From contig JALSGI010000134.1 in the NCBI GenBank assembly GCA_026982835.1, positions 1 through 5,271 of the forward strand: a DNA stretch of 5,271 nt, read 5' to 3'. A program made the position numbers and the translations under genes. Positions 1 through 5,271 of the stretch are shown piece by piece. Each line of letters begins with the position of its first letter. The stretch's first letter is position 1. The notes beneath the pieces were generated by a model. That model was not told the DNA's origin and made no database searches. It saw only the letters and a list, made by a program, of their open reading frames with translations. The DNA is from Planctomycetota bacterium (GTDB taxonomy: Bacteria; Planctomycetota; Planctomycetia; Pirellulales; S012-138).

Positions 1-51
1 AGCTTCGGCTTTGGCGGGCAGAACATCGCGCTGGTGGTGGGCAAGGTGTAA
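1..51 (+). CDS. C-terminal end of a beta-ketoacyl-ACP synthase (FabF-like), partial
   Basis: Only the last 16 codons and a TAA stop are present. They read SFGFGGQNIALVVGKV. The run S-F-G-F-G-G-x-N followed by a hydrophobic strand and the stop is the usual C-terminal signature of FabF/KAS II enzymes, where it commonly reads NSFGFGGHN near the last strand. These enzymes condense malonyl-ACP with a growing acyl-ACP in fatty acid elongation in the cytoplasm. The catalytic Cys and both His residues lie outside the window. A related thiolase-fold ketosynthase, such as a polyketide-type KS, would end similarly, so the exact member cannot be fixed. The next gene begins 31 nt downstream on the same strand. 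Confidence 0.62.
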   Translation, partial: SFGFGGQNIALVVGKV

Positions 52-67
52 GGCGAGTTGCACGAAC

Positions 68-73
68 AGGGAG
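68..73 (+). promoter_or_regulatory. Ribosome binding site that sets the start of the first YbjQ gene
   Basis: AGGGAG lies 9 nt upstream of the ATG at 83. It supports that start over the longer reading of the same frame, which would begin inside the ketosynthase end and add an implausible Trp/Arg/Cys-rich leader. Confidence 0.5.
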
Positions 74-82
74 ACTGCCGGC

Positions 83-424
83 ATGCTGGTCGTGAACACG
101 GAAACCATTCCCGGCTACCGCGTGGTGGAGCTGCGGGGACTGGTACAGGGGAACACGGTGCGGGCCAAGCACCTGGGCCGGGACATCGCCGCGGGGTTGA
201 AGAACCTGGTGGGCGGAGAGTTGCGCGGCTACACCGAGCTGCTGACCGAGTCCCGCCGCGAGGCCATGCAGCGGATGATCGCCCAGGCCCAGCAGCTGGG
301 GGCCAACGCCATCGTCAACGTCCGCTTCAGCACCAGCGCCGTGACCCAGGGGGCAGCCGAACTCTACGTGTACGGCACGGCCGTGGTGGTGGAACCGGAA
401 ACCGCCGTTGCCGGTGAGATGTAA
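83..424 (+). CDS. YbjQ/UPF0145 family protein, soluble
   Basis: This 113-residue protein covers the whole YbjQ/UPF0145 (DUF74) domain; the E. coli member is of similar size (slightly over 100 residues). Family features in order are an opening strand with GYRVVELRGLVQG (residues 11-23), a helix ending in the conserved VGG at 43-45 followed by a Tyr at 50, a long helix with R-R-E-A (58-61), then A-x-x-L-G-A-N-A-I-V (70-78), and a final strand ending Y-G-T-A-V (97-101). There is no signal peptide or membrane segment, so it should be cytoplasmic. The family is often labelled 'heavy metal-binding domain' and forms oligomers, but its biochemical role is not established and no Cys is available here for metal binding. 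The start is the ATG after a good Shine-Dalgarno sequence. A second, divergent copy of the domain follows 63 nt downstream. Confidence 0.88.
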   Translation: MLVVNTETIPGYRVVELRGLVQGNTVRAKHLGRDIAAGLKNLVGGELRGYTELLTESRREAMQRMIAQAQQLGANAIVNVRFSTSAVTQGAAELYVYGTAVVVEPETAVAGEM

Positions 425-487
425 CCCCTGAGCAGAGGAGGGGGCGGGCAACTCGATCTGCGGAAAAGCAAAAAAGCGGTTTGAGCT

Positions 488-991
488 ATGGAAGCATGTG
501 GCCTGATTTGTTCGCTCCTGTTGATCCTGATCCCCCTGGCGATGGCCTTGCTGGTGGGCAGCTGGATCGAGCACCGCCACCTGCGGAGCATAGAGCAGCG
601 GGAGGCCGCTTTGGCCCCGATGTTGGTAAGTGATTTGGGTAGCTATCCTTACTCCGCCTCCGGTGGTCCCCCGCCGCAGATGATCGCCGCGGAGGTGGTG
701 ATCGCCTGCGATTATTTCAAGGCGTTTTTGGCTTCCTGGAAGCTGCTTTTCGGCGGTCGGGTGGGCAGCTACCAGCGGGTGGTGGATCGCGCCCGCCGCG
801 AGGCGGCCCTGCGCGTGCTGGAACAGGCCCGTGCGCTGGGCTACAACGCCGTGTGCAACCTGCGGATCGAATCGGCCGACGTGGGCGGCAACACCCAGCA
901 ATCGCGGATGCCCATCTCGGCCGTGATCGCCTTCGGCACGGCCTACATGGCCCAGGAAACGCCCGCTCCCTCCCGGTCGCTTGTGGGATAA
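488..991 (+). CDS. Membrane-anchored YbjQ-domain protein
   Basis: This protein has 167 residues. Residues about 5-24 form one hydrophobic segment (LICSLLLILIPLAMALLVG), followed by a basic stretch (HRHLRSIEQR). By the positive-inside rule this predicts a single-pass anchor with the C-terminal domain in the cytoplasm. After a Ser/Pro/Gly-rich linker (about 48-64), residues 65-155 form a YbjQ-type domain: a strand at 67-73, FGG at 88-90 with a Tyr at 95, A-R-R-E-A at 102-106, A-R-A-L-G-Y-N-A-V at 114-122, and a closing F-G-T-A strand at 149-152. It aligns along its length with the preceding gene but has diverged clearly, so this is an old duplication. The ATG at 488 is the first possible start, because an in-frame TGA lies at 482-484; the ribosome binding site is weak. 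The function is unknown. A PrsW protease gene follows. Confidence 0.82.
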   Translation: MEACGLICSLLLILIPLAMALLVGSWIEHRHLRSIEQREAALAPMLVSDLGSYPYSASGGPPPQMIAAEVVIACDYFKAFLASWKLLFGGRVGSYQRVVDRARREAALRVLEQARALGYNAVCNLRIESADVGGNTQQSRMPISAVIAFGTAYMAQETPAPSRSLVG

Positions 992-1034
992 CGGGCTTCC
1001 CTGGCAGGAGTTCATCAGGCAGGATTTGCGTGAC

Positions 1035-1739
1035 ATGGCTTCCTCGTCCCCGCCGCCGGAACGGCCCTCGTCCCCTTCGTCCTGGCCCCGGGGCACCAGC
1101 TGGGACCCGGAGCAGTCGGTCTGGGACGAACCGGCCATCCGCGCCGCGGTACCAGAAGTGCCCCAGGATGCGCTAAGCTACGGCAACTGGGTCCGCCGGC
1201 AGCGGGAACATTTTTCGGGAGCCAAGAGCCTGCTGGTCAGTTTCTTGGTGGCCCTGGCCGCCGGGCCGTTGGCCGTGGTGGGCACGTTCTTGAGCCTCGA
1301 CTACACAGGTGCCCTGGCCCTGCTGGGAGCCTTCCTGGCCCCGGCGGTCGAAGAGGTGATGAAAGCCGCATTGCCGCTGTGGGTGGTGCGGCGGCGCCCC
1401 TGGTGGTTTCTCTCTCCCACGCAGATTTTCTTGACGATGCTGGCCAGCGGGGCGGCCTTTGCCGCCATCGAAAACCTGCTTTACCTCCACGTCTATATCC
1501 CCCACCCCGAACCGTGGCTGGTGGTGTGGCGGTGGACCGTGTGCGTGGGATTGCACACGGCTTGTACGGCTCTTAGCGCCTTGGGGCTGATCCGCCTGTG
1601 GCGCGGGGCGGTGGAACAAGGCGAAATTCCCCAGATGGAACGCTTCCTCCCCTGGCTCACCGCCGCCGTGCTGCTGCACCTGGCCTACAACGTGGGGGCC
1701 ACGATCTGGGGAATGATGGACTACCCCGGCATCCGCTAG
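1035..1739 (+). CDS. PrsW family intramembrane metalloprotease
   Basis: This 234-residue integral membrane protein belongs to the PrsW/M82 family. In B. subtilis PrsW makes the first cut in the anti-sigma factor RsiW. Residues 1-60 are a hydrophilic, Pro/Ser-rich tail. Hydrophobic segments lie near 63-87, 92-118, 128-152, 161-187 and 204-228. The family signatures are all visible: E-E-V-M-K at 106-110 in the second segment, F-A-A-I-E-N at 142-147 in the third, His174 in the fourth, and H-L-A-Y-N at 215-219 in the last. The paired Glu and the His residues are the expected metal-binding or catalytic set, so the enzyme looks intact. The ATG at 1035 has AGGA 10 nt upstream; a TTG start at 981 in the same frame would overlap the upstream gene by 11 nt and add 18 residues. 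No sigma or anti-sigma gene is nearby, so its substrate is unknown; the adjacent membrane-anchored YbjQ protein is one candidate. Confidence 0.88.
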   Translation: MASSSPPPERPSSPSSWPRGTSWDPEQSVWDEPAIRAAVPEVPQDALSYGNWVRRQREHFSGAKSLLVSFLVALAAGPLAVVGTFLSLDYTGALALLGAFLAPAVEEVMKAALPLWVVRRRPWWFLSPTQIFLTMLASGAAFAAIENLLYLHVYIPHPEPWLVVWRWTVCVGLHTACTALSALGLIRLWRGAVEQGEIPQMERFLPWLTAAVLLHLAYNVGATIWGMMDYPGIR

Positions 1740-1749
1740 CCCGGCTGGA

Positions 1750-2835
1750 TCAATCGCCCCGGGCCGACTCGACCGCCTGTTGCAATTGCTCCTTGAACCA
1801 GCGCACTTCTGCCGCCGGATCGGCCGCCCCCAGCACGGCTTGCCCCAGTGCCACGCGGGTAAAACCGGCGGCGATCACCTGCGGCAAGTTTTCCCGGGTG
1901 ATCCCACCGATGGCAAAAGCAGGCAGGGACACCCGGGCGCTGACCTGACGCAATAGCTCCGGGCCCACAAAGCGGTCGAAGTGCTTGGTCTGCGAGGGGA
2001 ACACCGGACCTACGCCGATGTAATCCGCCCCGGAGAGCACGGCCTGCTCGGCTTGTTCCAGGCTGTGGGTGGAAACGCCCACCAGCAACTGCGGCCCCGC
2101 CACCTGGCGCACCTGGGCCACAGAGAGTTCCTCCTGGCCCACGTGTACCCCATCGGCCCCGCACACCACAGCCAGGTCGGCCCGGTCGTTGAAGACAAAA
2201 AGCGTTTGCGCCCCGGAAACCAATTCTCGCAACAGCTCCCCCCGCCGCACTAGCTCGCGGTCCGGCAACTGCTTGTCGCGCAGTTGCAGCACATCCACCC
2301 CCCCTTCGATCAGCCCGCAGGCCAGGCGTTCCAACTCCCTCAGGCTCTCGCGGCCGTCCAGCAGCACATAGACTCGGGCCTGTTGCAAGCGTTCCTGGGC
2401 CTGGTTGGTCGTGGCCAGGGCCTTGTGCAGCGTGTAGGCGGTGTAGCGGAGCTGTTCCCAGCCGGGGGCCAGTTGCGGCCGGAGCAGCTTGCTCATCTCC
2501 TCCAGCGTGCGCAGCGCCTGCTGCAACCGCGAGGCGTTGGCCCCCACCAGCTGGGCGAGGCTAGCCCGCCGCCCCTCTTGGGGGGTGGAAAGGGCCGTGC
2601 CCACATCGCCCGGCGTGTCGCGCATGGCCAGGTGCCGGGGGCCGAGCAGCGCCTGGGCCAGCTGCTGCCCCCGGTGGCGAAGCTGCTTGAGACGCTGGGT
2701 GAGATGGGCGTCGCCCAGTGCGAAGCGGGCCACGTCTTCCAGCACGCGGGCCGCCTCGGCCGCGCGATTCCACGCGGCATCGGCTGCCCGAAGCGCGGCG
2801 TGCTCGTCGACCGGAGAACCGCAAGCGTGGCTCAT
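1750..2835 (-). CDS. thiE: Thiamine-phosphate synthase with N-terminal ThiD2 domain
   Basis: This 361-residue fusion is much longer than single-domain ThiE (about 210 residues). The C-terminal part (about 154-345) is a ThiE TIM barrel that joins HMP diphosphate and thiazole phosphate to give thiamine phosphate in the cytoplasm. Its motifs are Q-L-R-D-K (184-188), F-N-D-R-A-D-L-A (215-222), G-A-D-G-V-H-V-G-Q (226-234), G-V-S-T-H (253-257), G-x-G-P-V-F-P-S-Q-T-K (274-284) and A-I-G-G-I (308-312), so the pyrophosphate and Mg-binding residues appear intact. The N-terminal part (about 13-145) matches the ThiD2 type: N-R-A-x-E-A-A-R-V-L-E-D (23-34), D-T-P-G-D-V-G-T (73-80) and A-N-A-S-R-L-Q-Q-A-L-R-T-L-E-E (99-113). 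ThiD2 proteins are HMP-phosphate kinases unrelated to ThiD, so the fusion would carry two successive steps. The ATG at 2835 is used; a GTG at 2844 in frame adds only three residues. No TPP riboswitch is visible upstream. Confidence 0.92.
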   Translation of the reverse strand: MSHACGSPVDEHAALRAADAAWNRAAEAARVLEDVARFALGDAHLTQRLKQLRHRGQQLAQALLGPRHLAMRDTPGDVGTALSTPQEGRRASLAQLVGANASRLQQALRTLEEMSKLLRPQLAPGWEQLRYTAYTLHKALATTNQAQERLQQARVYVLLDGRESLRELERLACGLIEGGVDVLQLRDKQLPDRELVRRGELLRELVSGAQTLFVFNDRADLAVVCGADGVHVGQEELSVAQVRQVAGPQLLVGVSTHSLEQAEQAVLSGADYIGVGPVFPSQTKHFDRFVGPELLRQVSARVSLPAFAIGGITRENLPQVIAAGFTRVALGQAVLGAADPAAEVRWFKEQLQQAVESARGD

Positions 2836-2844
2836 GGCATGCAC

Positions 2845-2963
2845 GACTTCCCGGAGGAGCGGATCATCTGGGGGGACTCGTTTCGCTTCCTGGAAAGCGG
2901 CCCTACAATGGGTATCCTATGCCAGAGCCCCCCGCGGCGAAACCTGCCTCCAAGGGGGCGGCC
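2845..2963. promoter_or_regulatory. Divergent intergenic region between thiE and the HTH/TPR gene
   Basis: This stretch must hold the start signals for both divergent genes. On the + strand, TACAAT at 2904-2909 is a fair -10 hexamer that would give a short leader to the ATG at 2964. The hexamer 17 nt before it (TTTCGC) is a poor -35, so the promoter is tentative. No clear sigma-70 pair, TPP riboswitch core or extended palindrome was found for the thiE side. Confidence 0.3.
2952..2957 (+). promoter_or_regulatory. Ribosome binding site for the HTH/TPR gene
   Basis: AAGGGG, within a run of five G, sits 6 nt before the ATG at 2964. It favours that start over in-frame ATGs at 2919 (no comparable site upstream) and 2985 (AGGGA 9 nt upstream, a real alternative). 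Confidence 0.4.
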
Positions 2964-4229
2964 ATGCTCCAGGGAACGCCATCAATGGAACTGCACGAAC
3001 CCACGGACGATTTGCAGGGGGTGCCGGTGGCTCTGGTGGGCCGGCCGGCGGCGGTGACGCCCCGGGAGTGGGCCGGAGTGCTGCTTGGCCGGGGCGCGGT
3101 GCTGGTAGGGCCGCAGCAGGCCCGCTTGATCGTCGTGGGCGAAGCGGATCTGCCGCTGGATTTTGGCCGGGAGCCCCAGGAGGCAGCCGGGCTGTTCTGC
3201 GAAGAGCTGCAACGCCGCGCCCGCTGCGGCCAGGTGGAAGTGATTCTGGAAACCGAGCTTTGGCGCCGTTTGGGCCTGGTGGAACAACAGCAAGCCGTGC
3301 GGCGGCTGTTCACCGCCGCGGCCCTGGCTGCGCTTTTGCGCGTGCCGGTGGGAGTAGTGCGTCGCTGGGTGCGAGCCGGGCTCCTGGAGCCGGTGAAGGT
3401 GGTCCGCCACCTGGCGTTTTTCGACCTGCGGCAGCTCCAGGCCGCGCGGCAGTTGGCCCGCTGGATGCACCAGGGCGTGTCGCCGCAGCGGATCGAACAG
3501 CAGCTGCGTGCCTTGCAGGGCCTGCTGCCCCAGTGGACCGGGCCGCTGGATCAGCTCCGAGTGCTGGTGCGTGGTGGGGAGCTGCTGCTTCGGCAAGGCG
3601 AAGGGTTGATCGACAGCCAAGGGCAGCGGCACTTCGACTTCGCCCCAGCCCCGCCGGCCCACCCGCCCACCTTCCAGGCGCCCACGCAGCCGCACGTGCT
3701 CCCCTTTCCCGGCGCAGCCGAAAACGAAGCACGGCAGCAGGAACGAATCAGCCCGGAGGATCTGCTCCATCGGGCCGAGGCTTTCGAGGACCAAGGGCAG
3801 TGGGAGCAGGCCCTGGCCTGCTACCGGCGGCTGTTGCAGGCCCGAGGGCCGGAACCCCAGCTATGCTTCCGCCTGGCCGAGTTGCTCTACATGCTGGGCC
3901 GCCACGAGGCGGCAGCCGAACGCTACTGGATCGCACTGGAATTGGACCCGGAACACCTGGAAGCCCGGCTGAACCTGGGTTGTTTGCTGGTGGAGCTGGG
4001 ACAGGGGGACGAAGCCGAGGCCCAGTTGCGCTGCGCGTTGCAACTAGACGACCAGGTACCCGATGCCCACTACCACCTGGCCCGACTGCTGGACGAACAA
4101 GGCCGCCGCGCCGAGGCACAGAAGCACTGGGAGCGTTTCCTGCACCTGGCCCCGCACAGCCCTTGGGCCGCCGAGGCCCGAGGGCGGCTCCGCGCCGGGC
4201 AGGAGGAGGCCAGAGCTGGCCATCGTTGA
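2964..4229 (+). CDS. BRCT-like / MerR-like HTH / TPR repeat protein
   Basis: This 421-residue protein seems to have three parts. Residues about 17-105 resemble a degenerate BRCT domain: a strand (VPVALVGR), a helix after T-P-R-E-W, strands AVLVG and ARLIVVGEA, and a last helix VEVILETELW, where Trp100 sits at the usual BRCT Trp position; the canonical GG turn is replaced by G-R-G. Residues about 114-185 are a MerR-like winged helix: F-T-A-A-A-L-A-A-L-L-R-V-P-V, then V-R-R-W-V-R-A-G-L-L, a wing, F-F-D-L-R-Q-L-Q-A-A-R, and G-V-S-P-Q-R-I-E-Q-Q-L. A Pro-rich linker (226-250) leads to four TPR units at about 264-297, 298-331, 332-365 and 366-399, each with the spaced A/L-G-A-P pattern. It is probably a cytoplasmic DNA-binding regulator or scaffold using the TPRs for protein contacts. 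The effector domain usual in MerR regulators is absent. It lies divergent to thiE. ATG starts at 2919 and 2985 are alternatives. The target is unknown. Confidence 0.8.
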   Translation: MLQGTPSMELHEPTDDLQGVPVALVGRPAAVTPREWAGVLLGRGAVLVGPQQARLIVVGEADLPLDFGREPQEAAGLFCEELQRRARCGQVEVILETELWRRLGLVEQQQAVRRLFTAAALAALLRVPVGVVRRWVRAGLLEPVKVVRHLAFFDLRQLQAARQLARWMHQGVSPQRIEQQLRALQGLLPQWTGPLDQLRVLVRGGELLLRQGEGLIDSQGQRHFDFAPAPPAHPPTFQAPTQPHVLPFPGAAENEARQQERISPEDLLHRAEAFEDQGQWEQALACYRRLLQARGPEPQLCFRLAELLYMLGRHEAAAERYWIALELDPEHLEARLNLGCLLVELGQGDEAEAQLRCALQLDDQVPDAHYHLARLLDEQGRRAEAQKHWERFLHLAPHSPWAAEARGRLRAGQEEARAGHR

Positions 4230-4233
4230 AAAA

Positions 4234-4253
4234 CTGCAAGCTTCCGCTTGCAG
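4234..4253. terminator. Perfect 8-bp hairpin after the HTH/TPR gene, possible terminator
   Basis: CTGCAAGC, loop TTCC, GCTTGCAG forms a perfect stem starting 5 nt after the stop codon. Five A residues (4229-4233) flank its left side, so on the minus strand it would read as a stem followed by five T. On the + strand it is followed by CTTGCC, not a true T-tract. Its position suggests it ends the HTH/TPR transcript, yet its tail favours termination of minus-strand transcription. It could also be a REP-like intergenic palindrome. Confidence 0.4.
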
Positions 4254-4496
4254 CTTGCCGTCGTGAGGAGAAACACCCAGGCGCACCAACGGCGAGCCAC
4301 CAACTTCCGCTGAGGGGGAAAACGGCAAAGAGACGCTTAATGGATAAACTCCCCGGACTCTAAGCTTGGGGCTCGTCCTGGCGAGACAAACGCCGATCCT
4401 TGCGCAGCCCGCTGCCCCCTTTGCCAAGGCGGCCCCGGACGGTTAGTTTGCTGGATAAGTTGCCGCCGCGGTGGGTGGGAAGCGATGGGGTTGTCT

Positions 4497-4516
4497 CCCC
4501 CGACTTACGTCGGGGG
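4497..4516. repeat. Perfect GC-rich 8-bp inverted repeat upstream of the RraA-like gene
   Basis: CCCCCGAC, loop TTAC, GTCGGGGG is a perfect inverted repeat ending 75 nt before the ATG at 4592. No T-tract follows on either side, so it is not a classical intrinsic terminator. It has the same 8-4-8 geometry as the hairpin at 4234-4253 but a different sequence. It may be a dispersed intergenic palindrome or part of the leader of the downstream gene. Confidence 0.5.
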
Positions 4517-4591
4517 CTCCAAAGCAGTTACCCGAGTGCCACGCGGAAACGCGAAAACTCCTTTCCCCTGGAAAACGAGAACACCGCCACC

Positions 4592-5271
4592 ATGAACGCC
4601 CCGCAGATTTCCCCCCAGGTGCTGGAAAAACTGGCCCGGTTCGACACGCCTACGATCTGCAATGTGATTGAGCTTTTCGACATCCGGCCGCGGAACACCG
4701 GTTACATGGACGGGCGGATTCGCTGCTGTTTTCCGGAGCTGGGGGTAATGGTGGGCTTTGCCGCCACGGCGTCGTTTCGCTCGGCGGCCCCGCCCGGCTC
4801 CGGCGACGCCTACGGGAACCTCAGCGCCCAGGTGGAACTTTTCGCCCAACTGCCCGGTCCGGCCGTAGTGGTGTTCCAGGATCTGGACGACCCGCCGGTG
4901 GCCGCCACATTCGGCGAGGTGATGTGCGCCACGTACCAGGCGTTCGGGGCCGCAGGCCTGATAACCAGCGGGGCCGGACGCGACCTGGACCAGGTGCGCG
5001 CACTTGGGTTTCCGGTCTTTGCCGGCGGCACGATCTGCTCGCATGCCTATTGCCACATGCTGCACCTGGGGCTGCCGGTGCGCGTGGGCGGGCTGGTGGT
5101 CCACACGGGGGATCTGCTCCACGGGGACGCCAACGGCGTGACTAACATTCCGCTGGAAATCGCCGCCGACGTGGCCGACGTGGCCGAGGAGTTCGTCCAG
5201 GCCGAAGGAATCGTGCTGGATTATGTCAAGGGGCCCGAGCCCAAGACCCCCCAGCGCCTGGCCGAAGTCCG
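4592..5271 (+). CDS. RraA family protein, C-terminus outside the window
   Basis: 226 codons are visible and the frame is still open at the window edge. The RraA-like fold is recognisable from D-T-P-T-I-C-N at 18-24 onward. It has G-E-V-M at 108-111, then S-G-A-G-R-D-L-D at 126-133 with the Gly to Arg-Asp spacing seen in E. coli RraA, F-P-V-F-A-G-G at 140-146, V-P-like L-P-V-R-V-G-G-L at 161-168, and G-D-L-L-H-G-D-A-N-G-V at 173-183. Members include RraA, which binds RNase E, and metal-dependent aldolases or decarboxylases such as HMG/CHA aldolase, in which the Arg and Asp of the RD motif contact substrate and metal. The retained RD pair fits an enzyme better than a pure RNase E inhibitor, but the substrate cannot be told. 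A His/Cys-rich loop (149-158) is notable. The ATG at 4592 lacks a strong ribosome binding site; no better start lies in frame upstream. Confidence 0.85.
   Translation, partial: MNAPQISPQVLEKLARFDTPTICNVIELFDIRPRNTGYMDGRIRCCFPELGVMVGFAATASFRSAAPPGSGDAYGNLSAQVELFAQLPGPAVVVFQDLDDPPVAATFGEVMCATYQAFGAAGLITSGAGRDLDQVRALGFPVFAGGTICSHAYCHMLHLGLPVRVGGLVVHTGDLLHGDANGVTNIPLEIAADVADVAEEFVQAEGIVLDYVKGPEPKTPQRLAEV

Larger units (their letters stand above)
4230..4591. other. 362-nt stretch without a convincing gene
   Basis: No reading frame here has a start, ribosome binding site and protein-like composition together. The stretch is somewhat richer in A/T than the flanking genes. It contains two perfect 8-bp hairpins (listed separately) and otherwise no tRNA, rRNA or known riboswitch pattern that I can recognise. 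A promoter for the downstream RraA-like gene should lie here, but no convincing -35/-10 pair stands out. Confidence 0.5.

Noticed and set aside
436..441. A perfect AGGAGG between the two YbjQ genes
   Set aside because: It is 46 nt from the ATG at 488, an in-frame TGA at 482-484 blocks any upstream start for that gene, and no start codon lies at the proper distance from it.
425..443. CCCCT/AGGGG stem just after the first YbjQ stop codon
   Set aside because: Only five pairs with a 9-nt loop and no T-tract, which is expected by chance at this base composition.
2836..2963. A TPP riboswitch before thiE
   Set aside because: The conserved CTGAGA and the second TPP-binding core are not present on the minus strand; a lone TGATCC is not enough.
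2284..3057. A + strand frame of 257 codons opposite thiE
   Set aside because: It is the complement of the ThiD2-ThiE coding sequence, whose motifs are unmistakable.
4339..4362. A tiny frame M-D-K-L-P-G-L before a stop in the intergenic gap
   Set aside because: Seven codons without a ribosome binding site or a regulatory context, so not supportable as a leader peptide.
2489..4363. A 624-codon open frame on the + strand across thiE and the HTH/TPR gene
   Set aside because: It is a GC-rich shadow frame. Its product is dominated by Gly, Ala, Arg and Pro with no domain pattern, while two other frames there encode clear families.
4583..4594. CACCGCCACCATG, resembling a eukaryotic Kozak context, at the RraA-like start
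   Set aside because: All genes here are bacterial in family and spacing; in GC-rich DNA the match is most likely chance.
4505..5122. A minus-strand frame of 205 codons opposite the RraA-like gene
   Set aside because: The + strand encodes RraA motifs throughout; the antisense product has no recognisable features.

Overview
This is a GC-rich, gene-dense bacterial window. The gene families point to a planctomycete, possibly of the Pirellulales type: a thiamine-phosphate synthase with a ThiD2 domain at its N-terminus, a regulator that joins a MerR-like helix-turn-helix to TPR repeats, a YbjQ-type pair, and an RraA-like protein. That placement is inferred from family content only, because the window holds no rRNA or other phylogenetic marker.

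Left part (1-1739, all on +). The window opens on the last 16 codons of what looks like a FabF-type beta-ketoacyl-ACP synthase. Three genes follow in the same direction: a small soluble YbjQ/UPF0145 protein, a second and divergent YbjQ-domain protein with an N-terminal membrane anchor, and a PrsW-family (M82) membrane metalloprotease whose predicted active-site residues are all present. The spacing (31, 63 and 43 nt) allows co-transcription.

Middle (1750-4229). The ThiD2-ThiE fusion lies on the minus strand. It converges on prsW with a gap of only 10 nt. Divergent from it, across about 130 nt, is a 421-residue protein. It appears to combine a degenerate BRCT-like domain, a MerR-like DNA-binding domain, a proline-rich linker and four TPR repeats. 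It is the least ordinary gene of the window.

Right part (4230-5271). A 362-nt stretch without a convincing gene contains two perfect 8-bp hairpins, each with a 4-nt loop. After it comes an RraA-family protein that runs off the window end.

No mobile element, CRISPR array, tRNA, rRNA or recognisable riboswitch was seen. The nearest thing to an undescribed system is the pairing of soluble and anchored YbjQ proteins with a PrsW protease, together with the BRCT/MerR/TPR protein. Both are hypotheses from sequence alone.
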